Part shown: one piece after another, positions 23,375 to 36,065 of the stretch
Position numbering within the stretch: the stretch's first letter is position 1
Layout: each line of letters begins with the position of its first letter
Source of the DNA: Candidatus Altimarinota bacterium
Lineage (GTDB): Bacteria > Patescibacteriota > Gracilibacteria > BD1-5 > UBA6164
Reading direction: 5' to 3'
DNA length: 64,000 bases
Assembly (NCBI GenBank): GCA_028688895.1
Contig: JAQTXG010000003.1
Span: 1 to 64,000 of the forward strand
Notes under the pieces: model-generated
Told to the model about the DNA's origin: nothing
The model's input: only the letters and a program-made list of their open reading frames with translations
Database searches by the model: none
Translations under genes and position numbers: made by a program

Positions 23375-24928
23375 ATGTATAAAAAAATTTTGTATCCTGT
23401 TATTATTATTTTTGTATGAATTTTGTTATTTTTTTACTTAAATATTAATAAATCTGATAATAAAACTATTATCGTAGATGAAAAAAGTCATAATTGAGTA
23501 TTGCTAAGTGATATTTTGAATCAAGAAAATTATGATAAAGTATGAATAGATCCAACTAAATATATAAATTTTTTAGATTTTTTGAATGATTTTAAATCAT
23601 ATTCATGAATAACTATTGATCCTGTAAAAGAAAAATTTGTTATTTCTACTACTTGATCTGGTTATACTACATTAACTTCATTTGATTTTAAATATGATAA
23701 ATATATATTTGAAGATGAGACAAATAAAAATTTGGCTATATTAGATATATATGGTGCATATAAAAATAATTCTATTTATTGATGAGCTGACTCTAATAGT
23801 GATAGAAAAGTGTCGTTTGATAATGATATGGATCATCCTATGACAAGTCAATTGACTTATTTATTAGATGTAAATTTAGATAAAGATAAAAATGTATTTA
23901 CAATGATTTCTTCTCTTGAATCATCTCAAGATTTATGAAGAGATAATATGGAGTTTTTGTCATATTTATATGAATTTTCTTGAGATTATGAAAAGGCTAA
24001 AATAGAAAGAGAAAAAATTTGTGAGGTATTTAATTGAGAGTGTTCTAAAAATATTAATATTACAATAAATTGACAAGTTCTTGATTCTGAATGAAAAGTA
24101 TTAGCTAATACAAAAGTAGAATTAATAAATGATAAAACAATAAATACAATAACTGATAATAATTGAAATTATACATTGAATTTTAATAATTCTGATTTTT
24201 CTCATCTCAGATTAAGAGCATTTCAAAATGGGTATTCTGATTGATATGATTCCTTGAGTGTAAATAATTTGTATGTAGATAAATTGAATTATGATATAAA
24301 TTTTAAATTAACTAAGTCAGATAGTATTATTTCAATAACTGATGATAATTATTTAGATTATAAGAAATGAAAATATTATGTTATAAATACAGATTATTCT
24401 AAATATTTTGTACCAGTTGATTGATTTTATTTTGAGGATTGATCTAATTATATTTGAAATAATTTCGATGTATATTTATATTTATTTAAAAAAGATTCAA
24501 ATATGACTTCTTTATTAGATAATGATACTTTTACTCCAGTTTATGGGTATGTATGAAATATAATGAAGACATTTTGAATGCCTTATATACAATTTATTGA
24601 TAAAAGCACTTGAAAAGAGTTATTTATAAAATCATCTAATCCTATGATTCTTCAAAACCAAATATATCATATGAAAGAATTATATGAAAATTATGATCAA
24701 ATATATGAAGCATTGACTGAAGAAGATATGAAATTTTTGGTAAGTAAATCAGAAGAATTGTGATGATATCCAATTGATTTTGATTTTTTGACTGAAAATA
24801 AAATGATGAGATGGCCTGTATGGTGGTCTTTGGATAGAAAGACTTGATTATGGGAAAGTGTTTGAAGTAGGGTATTAAATGTTGATTGACTAGTTGAATT
24901 GCCTTTTTTTCATATATTGGATAAATAA
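23375..24928 (+). CDS. Membrane-anchored exported protein with carboxypeptidase-regulatory-like domain
   Basis: This 517-residue protein has one N-terminal membrane helix (ILYPVIIIFVGILLFFYL), then a large extracytoplasmic part. Around residue 225 an immunoglobulin-like fold of the CarboxypepD_reg type is visible: NGQVLDSEGKVLANTKVELIND, then ITDNNGNYTLNF. Two Cys precede it (KICEVFNGECS). The rest has no motif I recognise. It is the first of three genes for exported proteins running in the same direction, 25 bp apart, probably one operon for a surface structure. Confidence 0.7.
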
Positions 24929-24953
24929 TTTTTTATTTTTTAATTATATTTTT

Positions 24954-25361
24954 ATGAATAACTCAAAAAAATGTCTTTCTGATAAAACTAAATGTTGATT
25001 ATTAGTTGTTTCTTTTCTTGTATTTTTGTCTGTAATATTTTATTATGGTAGATTTGATATAATGTGAGTGAGTGCTAATCCTGATTATATATGTACAAGA
25101 GTAATGACAGGACAATCGTGTAATTTTTCCGAAGCAAACTGTGGACCATGGTCTACAGATTGAAAAAGAGTGTGTAATTGAAAGAGAAATATAAAAACTT
25201 ATTATTATAATCGTCGTAGTTCTTGTGCAGCATGATATTCTTCTGTACATATATGAGATAGTGATTGAAATAGTTGAAGAACAACATGAGATTACTATGT
25301 TACAGAGAATTGTACAGTTATACAAGAAGATAATATAGCACCTGTTTGAGAAATACAATAA
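24954..25361 (+). CDS. Small Cys-rich exported protein
   Basis: This 135-residue protein has a membrane or signal helix (CGLLVVSFLVFLSVIFYYG) followed by a short mature domain with about six Cys (CTRV, SCNF, NCGPW, VCNG, SCAAG, NCTV), probably paired as disulfides. It uses two CGT arginine codons in a row (RRSS), rare in a window where AGA dominates. It lies between two larger exported proteins in the same operon. No family is recognised. Confidence 0.68.
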
Positions 25362-25382
25362 TATTTTATAATAATATAATTC

Positions 25383-28300
25383 ATGTTTAAAAAAATAATA
25401 TTTATTTTTTTAGTTTTTTTGTCATTTACAAGTAATACTGATGCAGCACAAAAGTATAAATATATATGTGATGATAATCAATGTTATAATACAATTAATG
25501 ACTATGTAAGTGATAATATATATTATATGACGAATGTTACTGAAATATCTACTGATAATTTCAGTGATTTTTTGAACTCTAAATTTTTATATTACATAAA
25601 TTATTATGATTGAATTAATTTTGAAGTACAATGATATTGTGATTGAACTTGTGATTCAATAGAAAATAAATATTTCACTTTGAAAGATTTATATGAATAC
25701 AATTCTGGTTTTAGTATTTGAAAATCTAGTTTTTTTTGATGAATTACAATACAAAAAACATATGATAATTGAAAGGATTATATATTTGATAATTTTACTA
25801 TTATTATTAATACTTTACATTCTTGATTTCCTATTTGATCTAAAAAAAATAAGTTAAGTGATTTATTTTCTAATATTTTATCTTATAATCAAACAACTAA
25901 TAATATATTGCTTAGAAATATATGTGAAACAAATACCTGTAAAAAATCAAAGAAAGCTTATATAAATTATAATAGTAATAGTACATTTGTTTTCTTAGAT
26001 TGAGATGTCAAGTATTATGATACTTTCAAAAAAGATACTTTTAAAGTTTCAAGTAATTATAGTTTATCTCCATATATGTTAAAAGCTTGATCATGAGTAG
26101 TTTTTAATTTTTGATTTGAAGATTATTTGGATCAATTGGTAAATCAAACAGAATATGAATATAGAATTTATTATAATTATGAATGAGAATGAATACCTGA
26201 TTATGATAAATATTTATTCAAAGAAACTATTAGAATTACTAATGATTATAAAGTAAGTTCAGAAACAATAGAGGATGATATTATATGAAATTATATAGAT
26301 TTAAATGTATTAAATAGTGATGATAAAAAGATTAGAGTATGAGTTAAAGAGTGAATTAGTTTAACTAAATCTTGAAAAGTAAATTTTTACTTAGCTGTTA
26401 AAAATATTACCTCTTGAGATAGTTTTGATATAAAATTGATAAATACTGTACCTTTGACTGTTTTACCATCTGATAAAATAAATGATTCAGAGTCATCTAT
26501 CACTTATCCTACATTTAATCCGAATATTAATTCAGATGCACAATGATATTCTTCAGCACAGCCTTTTGAAGTAAAGGTAAAACTATATGATGTATATAAA
26601 AATATACAAAAAGATACTATATCTGGATATGATATAAGTTTATCTGCATGATCTTCTTCTGAAATTATTTTATCAAATTCCAAGGATTGAGAATATTTTT
26701 GAAATTTAACATGAGTTAAATCAAATAATGATTTACTTATATTTTATTTTAAAATACCAAGTGCATGATATCATAAAATTACTTGATTTAATATTAAATC
26801 AAAGATTAAACAAGATTCATATACTTATAAAAATCCTATAGAATATACTACAATTAATAATGTTATTCCATCTAATTTGTATGATTGAAGCAATTTGATG
26901 AATATATATATAAAACCAAATATTGTTTCAGAATTGGTTGGTATAAAGTGTTGAAAAACTGTTACTATAAATTTTGTATGTAAAAGTGATAATTTAAGTT
27001 GATGTAATATATTGAAAAACACTAAAAAAATATATACAAGTGAATCTGAAAATTGATCTAGTTGATATCTTACTATTTCAGATAATGCATATAATGTAAG
27101 GCAATATGACTATGTAATGAACCATGTCGATAGGACTGCTCCATATATTACTATTAGAAAATGAGATTTTACAGAATTAAATTCTGGAACTACGTATAGT
27201 TATAAAGCAAATAGTGATAAATTGAACATATTTTTTGAAGAAAAAACTACAGAGAGTTGTTCTCCTGTAGTAAAATATACTGTAAAAGTAAATGATGTAG
27301 TTAAATATAATTGAACACTTAATTGAAAGGAAACTTCTTTTTATATAAATGATTTTTTTCATAAATCTGATTTAAATAAAAAGTTAGAAGTAATTAGTGA
27401 AGATGCCTATGGTAATAAATCTAATAAAATTTTATATTTTAATGTATATCCAGATAGTGTTGATGAATCAAAGTCTATAGTAACACTTAAAGATACTAAA
27501 GATACTAAATATTGAAATAACTATGATATATATAATTATGAATTGGCTTTGAAAGATAAATTTTCTAATCCTGTTTATAATAAAGATATATTATCTTTTG
27601 ATACTAATTGTACTTGAATAAATTGATGTATTAATTTAAAAACTCTATTATGAACAAGTTGAGTAGATTCTATTTTGGAAACTTTTGATAATAAAACTGA
27701 TACTAATTGAGTAATAAAATTTACATTAAAATCATTAGTTCCATGACTATTTAGAGAAATATTTAAAATACAGATTCGTGAGTGGAATCAAAATTATGTA
27801 GATACTACTACAATTAAGCAATATAGTATATGAAAATTTACAAATACAAATAAATTTTTGATTCCTATAAAGGCTGAATTATCTATTATTGAATGATGAA
27901 TAAAACCAGAGATTTGAATGAATCAAAAGTATAAAATAGGATTATCTGATTTGTCTACAAATTTGAATTGATTTACAAATTGAATATTAAATATTAGTAA
28001 ATTTTCAATTATAAATAAAGTAGAATGACATTTTTGGAATATGTTTAATGTTATTAATAAATCATTTAATAATAATTTAAATACTAATCTATGATTTTCA
28101 TGAAGTGTAGATGCTAATGATAATATTTTATCAGGTGTAGATTTGTTATCAGATAATTTTGATGTATCATATAATATATGATGAGAAGATGTAAAATATA
28201 TATTGGATGATTTTTGAATAAAATGATGTAATGTAGCTACTCTTTGATTAAAAGTTATTTGAAATCTACAATGAGATTGAAAATCATCTATTACATGACA

Positions 28301-28937
28301 AAGTGCAAATTTCTCAGATATCTCTAAATCTGAACTTAGATCACAAATCAGATTGAATTGATTTAAGTTAGTAAAATCTATGGATGATTGAGATATAATT
28401 GGAAAAGTCAAATATGTTGAATGAGATATAAGTATATCTTGAAATAATCTATGATATGAAACTCTAGTAGTTTATAATTGAAATGTAATAATAAATGGTG
28501 ATTTAAATCAAAATGCTGATAAACTATGAATAATAGTATTAAAAGATAATTATATTACAAATACTGATTATAATAAATCTTGAAATGTATATGTAAATAA
28601 TAATGTAGAAAATATAAATGCTATAATTTATGCTGATTGATGATTCTTTAGTGCTAGATCTAATTGAAGTAGATACTCAGATTTAGAGTTAAATAAAGTA
28701 TTAACACTTAATGGAAGTTTGTTTACTAGAAACACAATTTGATGAGCGGTTAGATGAAATACAAGCTATACTTTACCTGGTTGAAAAACTACAACTAATT
28801 TTAATTTAGCTGAAATATATGATTTAAATTATATCAGAAAAGTAGATAACCAATGTGATGCTACTAATAATTATTCGTTTTTGATTAAGTATGATTCTAA
28901 AATACAATCAAATCCTCCTATATGATTTAGTAATTAG
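25383..28937 (+). CDS. Giant exported surface protein (1184 aa)
   Basis: It begins with a clear signal peptide (MFKKIIFIFLVFLSF, cleavage near DAA). The mature chain starts with paired Cys (YICDDNQCY, CDGTCDS) and is built from beta-rich, Ig-like stretches, for example VKVKLYDVYKN, GLFREIFKIQIREW and RTAPYITIRKG. The last 250 residues change to a glycine- and asparagine-rich block with NGNVIINGDLNQN and LTLNGSLFTRN, like the C-terminal passenger of large bacterial envelope proteins. No transmembrane anchor is visible at the C-terminus. It is last in the three-gene operon. An adhesin or host-contact role is plausible for this lineage but is inference. Confidence 0.72.
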
Positions 28938-28947
28938 TATGAAACAT

Positions 28948-28987
28948 AAAATAAAGACAGTATATGTTAATATACTGTCTTTATTTT
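28948..28987. terminator. Bidirectional Rho-independent terminator
   Basis: A 17-bp stem (AAAATAAAGACAGTATA with its exact complement) and a 6-base loop lie between convergent genes. The murC stop codon lies in the loop. Confidence 0.92.
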
Positions 28988-30304
28988 GTATCTGAGATTA
29001 TCTATATCTCAAGCTCATAATAATAATATTATTGCTCATGAATTATTTTTATCAAATTCTTCTATTAATTTTAATGTATTATTTAATCATTTTCAATCTA
29101 TTTTATCTTTGTGATTTATTAATTCTACGAATTTTTGTGTATCTATTTTTTGTTTATCAGTTTCAGTATCTCTAGATTCATAAATATTAGGTATGATTAA
29201 TTTATCTGTATATTTAAAACAATTTTTAAAATCTTCTATTAGTTCAATTGTTCTAGAATATTGATGAGGTTGAAATATTGTCAATATTTTTTTGTCTAAA
29301 TTACTTTCCTTAATAGACTTCAATGTTAGACTTATTTCAGTAGGATGATGTCCATAATCACTTATTAAAATGTTATTATGGACAGTAGTTCATATGCGCT
29401 CCATTCTCCTCCAAACTCAAGAATATTTCTCTAGACTGTCTATTATTGTTTTGTCGTTTATTCATATCATATGTCATATTACATATGCAATTTTTGAGTC
29501 AAACTTTATATGTTCTCCAGGTACTTTTATGTCTATAATGGGGTATTGTAACAATTGTCCATTATAACTATAATGTTCTTTATATATCTCTATATAATTT
29601 ATATCAGTTCTCAATCAAATTAGTTTTTTACAATTTGTGTCTTCTCAATTTATGATTGCAAATCCTCCAGGTAAAATATTTTCTAAGTATTCTTTGAAAG
29701 CCTCAATATAGTTATCCAAGTTTTTATAATAGTCTATATGATCTAATTCTATGTTTGTAATTATTCAAACTGTAGGCTTATAATTTAAAAAACTTTTTTT
29801 GTATTCACATGCTTCTATTACAAAATATTCTTGTTCTTGGGTATCTCTTCTATGATAGAAATTTTTATTTCAAAACTCTTTTATTAGAGTTCATACAATA
29901 GATGTAAAATCTATATCTGAATTTTTTAATATAAGGCTAGTCATTGATGTAGTAGTAGATTTTCAATGAGTTCATGCTATAGTTATAAGTTTTTTTTGAT
30001 TTGCTATTTTTGCTAAAGCTTTCGGATAACTTATAGTCTCTATTCATATACTTAATGCTTTTTTTCTTTCGGAATTATTTTCAGGTATAGCTTCAGAGTA
30101 TATAACTAAATCAAAATCATTATTAATCAATTCTGGATTTTCTCATATAGTTATATTTATTCATTCATCTTTTAGTTTTTCTATTAATTCACTAGAACTT
30201 TTATCACTTCAATATACTGTAAAAGATTGAGTTAAATAATATCTAGCAAGTGCAGATATTCATATTCATCAGATTCATATTATATAGATTTTATCTTTTT
30301 GCAT
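28967..30304 (-). CDS. murC: UDP-N-acetylmuramate-L-alanine ligase
   Basis: This 445-residue cytoplasmic enzyme adds L-Ala to UDP-MurNAc in peptidoglycan synthesis. It has the N-terminal GIGGIGISALARY nucleotide-sugar loop, IAGTHGKSTTTSM (Mur ligase P-loop), TNIELDHIDYY, GVWRRME and DYGHHPTEI, all diagnostic for MurC. The start is fixed by the short lead-in to the glycine-rich loop. The last few codons lie in the terminator stem. It appears monocistronic, away from other mur genes. Confidence 0.96.
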
Positions 30305-30392
30305 TTTAATTTATTAATAATTTATTAAATTTACTTGTAAAAAAAATATTTATATGGTATTCTTTTATACGATTATATTATAATTTTTTTTA

Positions 30393-30686
30393 ATGAGAAC
30401 TATTTATTTTTTCTGATATAACTTAAACTGATTAGAATATGTTACTTATGTAATAATTCCATCATCAATTGTTTTAGTTATATTAGTATTTATCTATTTT
30501 AATTTGAGATTATTAAGAACTTCATTAAATGTATCTCAAGATGATAAAAATAAATTTTTAGATATTTTATTTGAAGATGATTTTTATATCAATTCTGTAA
30601 AAAAATCTAAAAATGTTAATAATGTTTCAATTGATATGGTTAATGAAGATAAATTTGAAGAAAAATCATCAGATGAATCTAATTAA
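30393..30686 (+). CDS. Small single-pass membrane protein
   Basis: This 97-residue protein has one strong membrane helix at about residues 20-40 (VIIPSSIVLVILVFIYF), a short basic flank (NLRLLRTS), then an acidic hydrophilic tail rich in Asp, Glu, Ser and Asn. The layout suggests a cytoplasmic tail. It is convergent with pth and overlaps its 3' end by 8 bp. No family is recognised. Confidence 0.65.
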
Positions 30687-31206
30687 TTTTTTCAATTAAT
30701 AATTTATATATATTTTTAAATACATCATCATCTAGATTTTGTAATTCCAACTCATTAAATTTGGATAATACCCAATCTGATATTTCATAATTATCATTAA
30801 ATCAAATTCAAACTTTTATTCTATTAAACTTTTCTCAGAAATGTTTAATAATATCTTTTACTCAATTGTGTCATCAGGCACTTCATTTGTCTCTATATCT
30901 GATTTTTCAGAAATCTAAACTAAAATCATCATATATTATTACTAAATCTTCTAAATTTATTTTGTAAAAATCTACAGTTTTTCTAATAGATTCTCAACTT
31001 AAATTCATAAAAGTTTGAGGTTTCAGTAATATAATTTTTTCTCCATTTATATCTCAGTTAGATATTTCTCATTTAAATTTGTTTTCTAATTTAAATTCTT
31101 CGAAATTATTGTTTGTTTTTATATAATCTAGGAAAAGAAAACCTAAATTATGTCTGGTGTTTTTATATTTATCTCAAGGATTTCATAGTCATACAATCAG
31201 TTTCAT
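30679..31206 (-). CDS. pth: Peptidyl-tRNA hydrolase
   Basis: This 175-residue enzyme releases tRNA from stalled peptidyl-tRNA. It starts [23 protein letters not shown], which holds the family's N-terminal GLGNPG and catalytic His. KPQTFMNLSGES, IYDDFSLDFGKIR (catalytic Asp) and GSAGGHNGVKDI follow. Length is slightly short but complete. The UAG stop is one of few UAG stops here. Confidence 0.96.
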
Positions 31207-31279
31207 TTTTTTTATTTAATTTTAAATGTTGTTATTATAGATAAAATATTTTTAAAATAAAATATTTTATTTTAAATAA

Positions 31280-32203
31280 TTATTTCATAAATTTACTATG
31301 TACTTCTTTTAACTTCTTGTTAGTTACATGAGTATATACTTGTGTAGTTGTAATGCTTGCATGACCAAGCATTTCTTGAATTGCTCTAAGATCTGCTCAG
31401 TTTGAAAGTAGGGTAGTAGCAAATGAGTGCCTAAGAGTATGAGCTGAAATATTTTTTAATATATATGCTTTTGTGGCATATTTTTTAACCATATTTGTAA
31501 TAAAAAATCTAGTTAATCTTACTTTTTCATCTTGTAATGCATCTATATTTTCTATTTTTATATTGTGTCTTATAAATAGGGGAGATAGATGATCATTTCT
31601 TTTTTCTAAGTAATTTCATATTAATATTGCTGCATTTTTTGTGAGATATACAACTCTTACTTTTCTTCATTTTCATCTGACTGCAAATTCTCTTCTGTTT
31701 AGATTTATATCGCTTTTATTTAATGCTGTTAATTCAGATATTCTGAGTCATGTTGAGTATATACATTCCATAATGGCTAAATCTCTGGCTCAAATAGTAG
31801 TTTCTTTGTTTGGAGTATTAAATAATCTCTCTAATTCCTCTTCGTTTAAAAATTCTACATGTCTTTCATCAGCTTTGATTAAATCAATAGCAGTTGCAGA
31901 TAAACTTTTATGTCATTTTTTTTCTAGATATTTCAAAAAACTTCTAAGAGTAATCATATATGCATTGGCAGTTTTTATTGAAATAGTTCTATTTTTTTCA
32001 TATAAATAACTTCTAAATTTTTCTGCTATATCTAGAATTATCTCATTTACTTTAAATTTATTTAAATCTTTTTCCAAAGTTTCTAAAATAAAATCCTGAA
32101 ATTTTCTTAAATGTCTATCATATTGTTCAACAGTTTTTGGTGATTTATTTTTTATCACTTCTAAATAATTCAAGAAATTTTTATGAGCTTCAGTAAATAG
32201 CAT
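31280..32203 (-). CDS. xer: Tyrosine recombinase, XerC/XerD type
   Basis: This 307-residue protein has an N-terminal SAM-like core-binding domain ([15 protein letters not shown]) and a C-terminal catalytic domain with all active residues visible: TGLRISEL (Arg), [10 protein letters not shown] (Lys hairpin), HTLRHSFAT (His-x-x-Arg), [13 protein letters not shown] (His and Tyr nucleophile). Typical length and the lack of flanking mobile-element features support chromosome dimer resolution rather than a phage integrase. Whether it is XerC, XerD or a single XerH-like enzyme is not decidable here. Confidence 0.92.
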
Positions 32204-32247
32204 ATTTTTTATTTAAATAATAATTATTATGTTATGTGTATTTTACT

Positions 32248-32284
32248 AAAAAAATAAACTATATCAAATATAGTTTATTTTTTT
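32248..32284 (-). terminator. Terminator of the map operon
   Basis: AAAATAAACTATAT pairs with ATATAGTTTATTTT around CAA, with A and T runs on both sides. It lies directly after the map stop. Confidence 0.85.
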
Positions 32285-33026
32285 ATACTATTATCTCTGC
32301 TTCTCAATCAGTTATAAGTATTGTGTGTTCGTATTGAGATCATAAGCTACCATCTTTGATATATATTTCCCAATCTCATTCATCGACTATTTCTCAACTC
32401 GTTTCTCATAAAATTGGCTCTATTGCTAAAGTCATTCATTTTTTAAGAACCATTCAATATCATGCTTTTCAGAAATTTGGAATATATGGTTTTTCATGTA
32501 ATTCTTTTCAAATAGCATGTCAAGTAAGTTGTTTCACTACTTTGAATCAAGCTCAAACTATTTCTTTTCATATTGCTGCTGATATATCTCAAACTTTGTT
32601 TCAGGCTCTAGCTTGAGCTATTCATGCATATAATGCTTTTTTATTTGCTTCAATGAGTTTGGCTCATTTTGGATTTTTATCATCTCATCATATGATTACT
32701 GAAAAAGCTGCGTCAGTATTTATTCAGTATTCTTTATCTTTTATTCAAAAATCAAATGTAGCTAGATCTCAGTTTTTGAATACAAGTCATTCTCTAGGTA
32801 ATCAATGTACAACTACATCATTAACGCTTATACATATATTTGCTGGAAAATCATAAACTCATCTGAATCAACATAATACTCAATGTTTTTTTGCTATTTC
32901 TCAGCATAGTTTATCTATTTCTGTTGCTTTTGTACCATCTTTGATTATTTTTTTTATTTCTTCAAATACTAGCTTGTGTACTTTTGCATTTTCTCTCATT
33001 ACTTCTATTTCTTTTTTTGATAACAT
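32283..33026 (-). CDS. map: Methionine aminopeptidase, type I
   Basis: This 247-residue protein removes initiator Met. Metal ligands are recognisable in order: DLATFDFGIKDKGYGINTDAA (two Asp), TGHAIGKELHEKP (His), AIEPIIGE (Glu) and YEHTILIT (Glu). VHGLP supplies the substrate His. No N-terminal zinc finger. It follows two exported-protein genes by 20 bp on the same strand and ends at a terminator, so all three may share a transcript. Confidence 0.96.
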
Positions 33027-33046
33027 TTTTATATATTATTTATAAA

Positions 33047-34354
33047 TTATTGACATATTCATCTTTTTTTATCTTGAGAATTACATACTTTTTGTGAATC
33101 TTTTATTGTGTTTTCTAATATATTTATGCTATCATCTAAACTCATATGTGTTTCTATTATTTTTGCTCTTAATTGTTCTGTATTTATATCTCAAATTGCA
33201 GCAAATGGTAATTCCTCATTATACATTATAGATATTTTTTCTTTTATGTCCATACTTATTTTAGAATTGTCAGTTGCTTCTTTTATTTCTGTATAATTAA
33301 TAACTTCTGTTTGTTTTTTTTCAAAAAAATCTCATACAATAGCGTCTTTCCAATCTTTTAATCAATTTCATATTTTAGAAAAAGTCGAACTTATAGTATT
33401 TGTAAAAAAATTATTATTTTCACTTAATCATCATTCATTGTATTTTTCTAAATTATCAGTCATTATTTCTTGATTTGATAGAGATACTCATTCATTTGAT
33501 AAATAACTTCTAAGTAATTCTTTTTCTGCTAATGCTTGTGTGTCTGGTTCTTTTCATAGCATTAAATCCCATGCATCTCTCCACATTTGTATTCAATCTT
33601 CTCATTGTTGATTAAGTAGACTAATATTTTGAATTGCAGTAGATATTGTTTCAAAAAATCATCATTCTATACTATTACAAGCACTTATAGCTTCTTTTCA
33701 ATAATATCTTCATATTTCTAGCTCAAAATTGTTATCAACAAGTATTAAATCTCAATTGAATTGGTCACTTTCTCACATAACAGTCAATCTATATAAATCT
33801 AGTACTTTATCATTGTTTTTTATAAGTTCAGTTATGATATCTTTTGCACTTTTATTATTTAAGTTACAGTTTGATTCTACTCAATTACAAGCATCTTTTA
33901 CTATAGTATCAGTAAATCAACTAGTATCCATACTTTTTACGTATTCAACCATTCATTTACTTTCTCTATCAAGTATTTTATAATCTCTTTTTACCTGAAA
34001 AGGTACTTCATTTGAAATAGGGAATACTGCGTAATATCTAAAATATGAATAAAATCATGTAAAATTGAATATTTGGCTAAATATTGATATAGTATCATTT
34101 TTTGCTTTTGATAAGTCTTTTCAAACTATTTGAGCGTTTTTTTCAAAAAATCAAGCATCATTTGATTGATTATTTGTATTAACTTTATCTTTTCATACTG
34201 CTTTATTTACATTTTTTACTATTAACTTATTATTTTTTATATACTTCAATAATACCTCAGCACTTTTGTCTTGTATAAGACATGCTCAGTCTGCAAATGT
34301 ATAAATTGGATTTATACATATAAATATAATTATTGTAAGTACTATTTTTTTCAT
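33047..34354 (-). CDS. Exported protein, unknown function (435 aa)
   Basis: It has a signal peptide (MKKIVLTIIIFICINPIYTFA, cut near ADG) followed directly by Cys (GACLIQD). The mature part is helical and rich in Asn, Asp, Ser and Lys, with three further Cys in DACNGVESNCN and AISACNSIE and a C-terminal pair (KVCNSQ, GICQ). No membrane helix follows. It starts 4 bp after the related-looking gene upstream, and the pair is probably expressed and exported together. The function is unknown. Confidence 0.7.
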
Positions 34355-34358
34355 ATTT

Positions 34359-35984
34359 TTATCCTTTATCAATAGGTATTTCTCTCATTTTACCAATAAT
34401 AGTATGTATATCTTCTACATAGTTATATATAGATAAAGTAAATTTATCTAACTCTGTGTATTGTTCTACAAAAGTATCTAAAACTCAATAAGAAACTTCT
34501 TTTTCTATTGCTTTTCTAATAGTTTTTATTCATTTTTTTTGATTTACTAAGTGTTGTTGGTATTCTTCGTTTTTTTCTACTGCATTAATATTTGTGTATT
34601 CTTGTGAATTTAAAACTGATTGTTTTGCTTGTTCATTTGATTTTAATAATACTAAATCATTTCTTCTTTTGTAATCTAATCAATTTAATTCATAATATTT
34701 TTCTAGTAAATTTTTAGAAGCAAATTGAGTTTCATCTTGTTTGTCTTGTTTTTCTAATCTAAGTAATGGTATTGGTTTTGTTGATACTTGCATTGCCATA
34801 TGAAATATATCAGGTAGATTTAGGTCTTTTAGTCATATTTCAAATAAATTTGTAGACATTTTAGCTGGTATCAATGATGAAGCTGCAAATTTACTAAGGT
34901 GTTCGTTTGATCTATTTAATAAATATTCTACTGTCATATTGTCACTTCATCAAAATAGATTGTGTTGGTACATAATGAAATCAATATTTATACAGAAAAA
35001 ACTCTCACATGGCCAGGTAGAATTGTCTCTGACTTTGCTATATCCTGCAATACTATTTGGATCAGATCTAGAACTTGTATCATTGTAAATACTGTCTGTA
35101 TCCAAAGTATAATCTGGATAATGGAATTCTAGTTTTTCATTATCAGTTATTGATTTTTTGTTTTTTATTTTATTTATATCTGTAAATATAGAATTTAGAT
35201 TTCATTTATTTAATCAACTTTGATCTATAGAACAAACATAATTGTTCTCAGTTTCATTTATGTATTCTTGATTTTCATTATTTAATATATTTGGTTTATA
35301 TATATATGGTTTGTATTTATTTAAATCTTTTTCTATAGGTGCTTCTGTTCATAAATTCATAATATTATGACCTGCTTCGCTTATAGAAGTTAATAATCAA
35401 TTTATAGATTGTCATAAATCTACATCAGGTTCTCAGTAATAGTCTGTTTTGCTAGCAAAAATGATTTTATCTATGTCTTCTATATCAGTAATTAAATCAA
35501 ATCATGAATTTTCTATTATACCATCACTAAAAAGTCATATTTTTGATATGTTATAAATTTTGTCTGATTTTGATTGTGCTGTATTTTTTGAATTGCTATA
35601 ATGTTTTTTAAATAAACTAATGTAGTTTTTAATATTTTCATTGCTCATATCTCAGTCTTTGCTACAATCTGAGCTCATGTAATTGGAAAGTGTACTTATG
35701 TTTCAATCAAGTGCTATTTTTTCGAAATCACTTTGAGATATATCTTTAGAATCATCTAAACATTTTTTTAAGTTATTTATTCCTCATAATTCATTTATTT
35801 CTTTACTTATTCATGTTTTTTTTAATCATCCATTTGCTTCATAAATCATCATTTTATTTTCTAGTTCATCTATTCATGAATCTATATTTTTAAACAAATC
35901 TAGTTCATTTCATCATCAAAAAAAAGCATTTCAGTTTGTAAAAATGCTGAAAAAACAGATTATAATTATAATGTATTTTCTCAT
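34359..35984 (-). CDS. Exported protein, unknown function (541 aa)
   Basis: It has a signal peptide (MRKYIIIIICFFSIFTNG, then AFFGGG). The mature protein is mostly helical and acidic, with four to five Cys (KKCLDD, SDCSKDG, VCSIDQ, WPCESFFC) and a long helical C-terminal third that reads as coiled coil (QEYTNINAVEKNEEYQQ). It is first of a probable three-gene unit with the 435-residue exported protein and map. Its Cys pattern and helical nature resemble its neighbour, so they may form a complex outside the membrane. No family is recognised. Confidence 0.7.
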
Positions 35985-36041
35985 TTTTTTTTAAGGTTTT
36001 AAATTGTACCTATTATATCTAAAAAACAATTTTTACAAAAT

Positions 36042-36065
36042 AAAAAAACCTAAAAAGGTTTTTTA
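36042..36065 (-). terminator. Terminator of the clp gene
   Basis: AAAAAAACC pairs with GGTTTTTT around a 6-base loop, at the 3' end of the minus-strand Clp gene and overlapping its stop. Confidence 0.7.

Noticed and set aside
31280-32203. Prophage or integron integrase.
   Set aside because: No attachment site, phage gene or cassette lies nearby. Length and motifs fit a housekeeping Xer recombinase.
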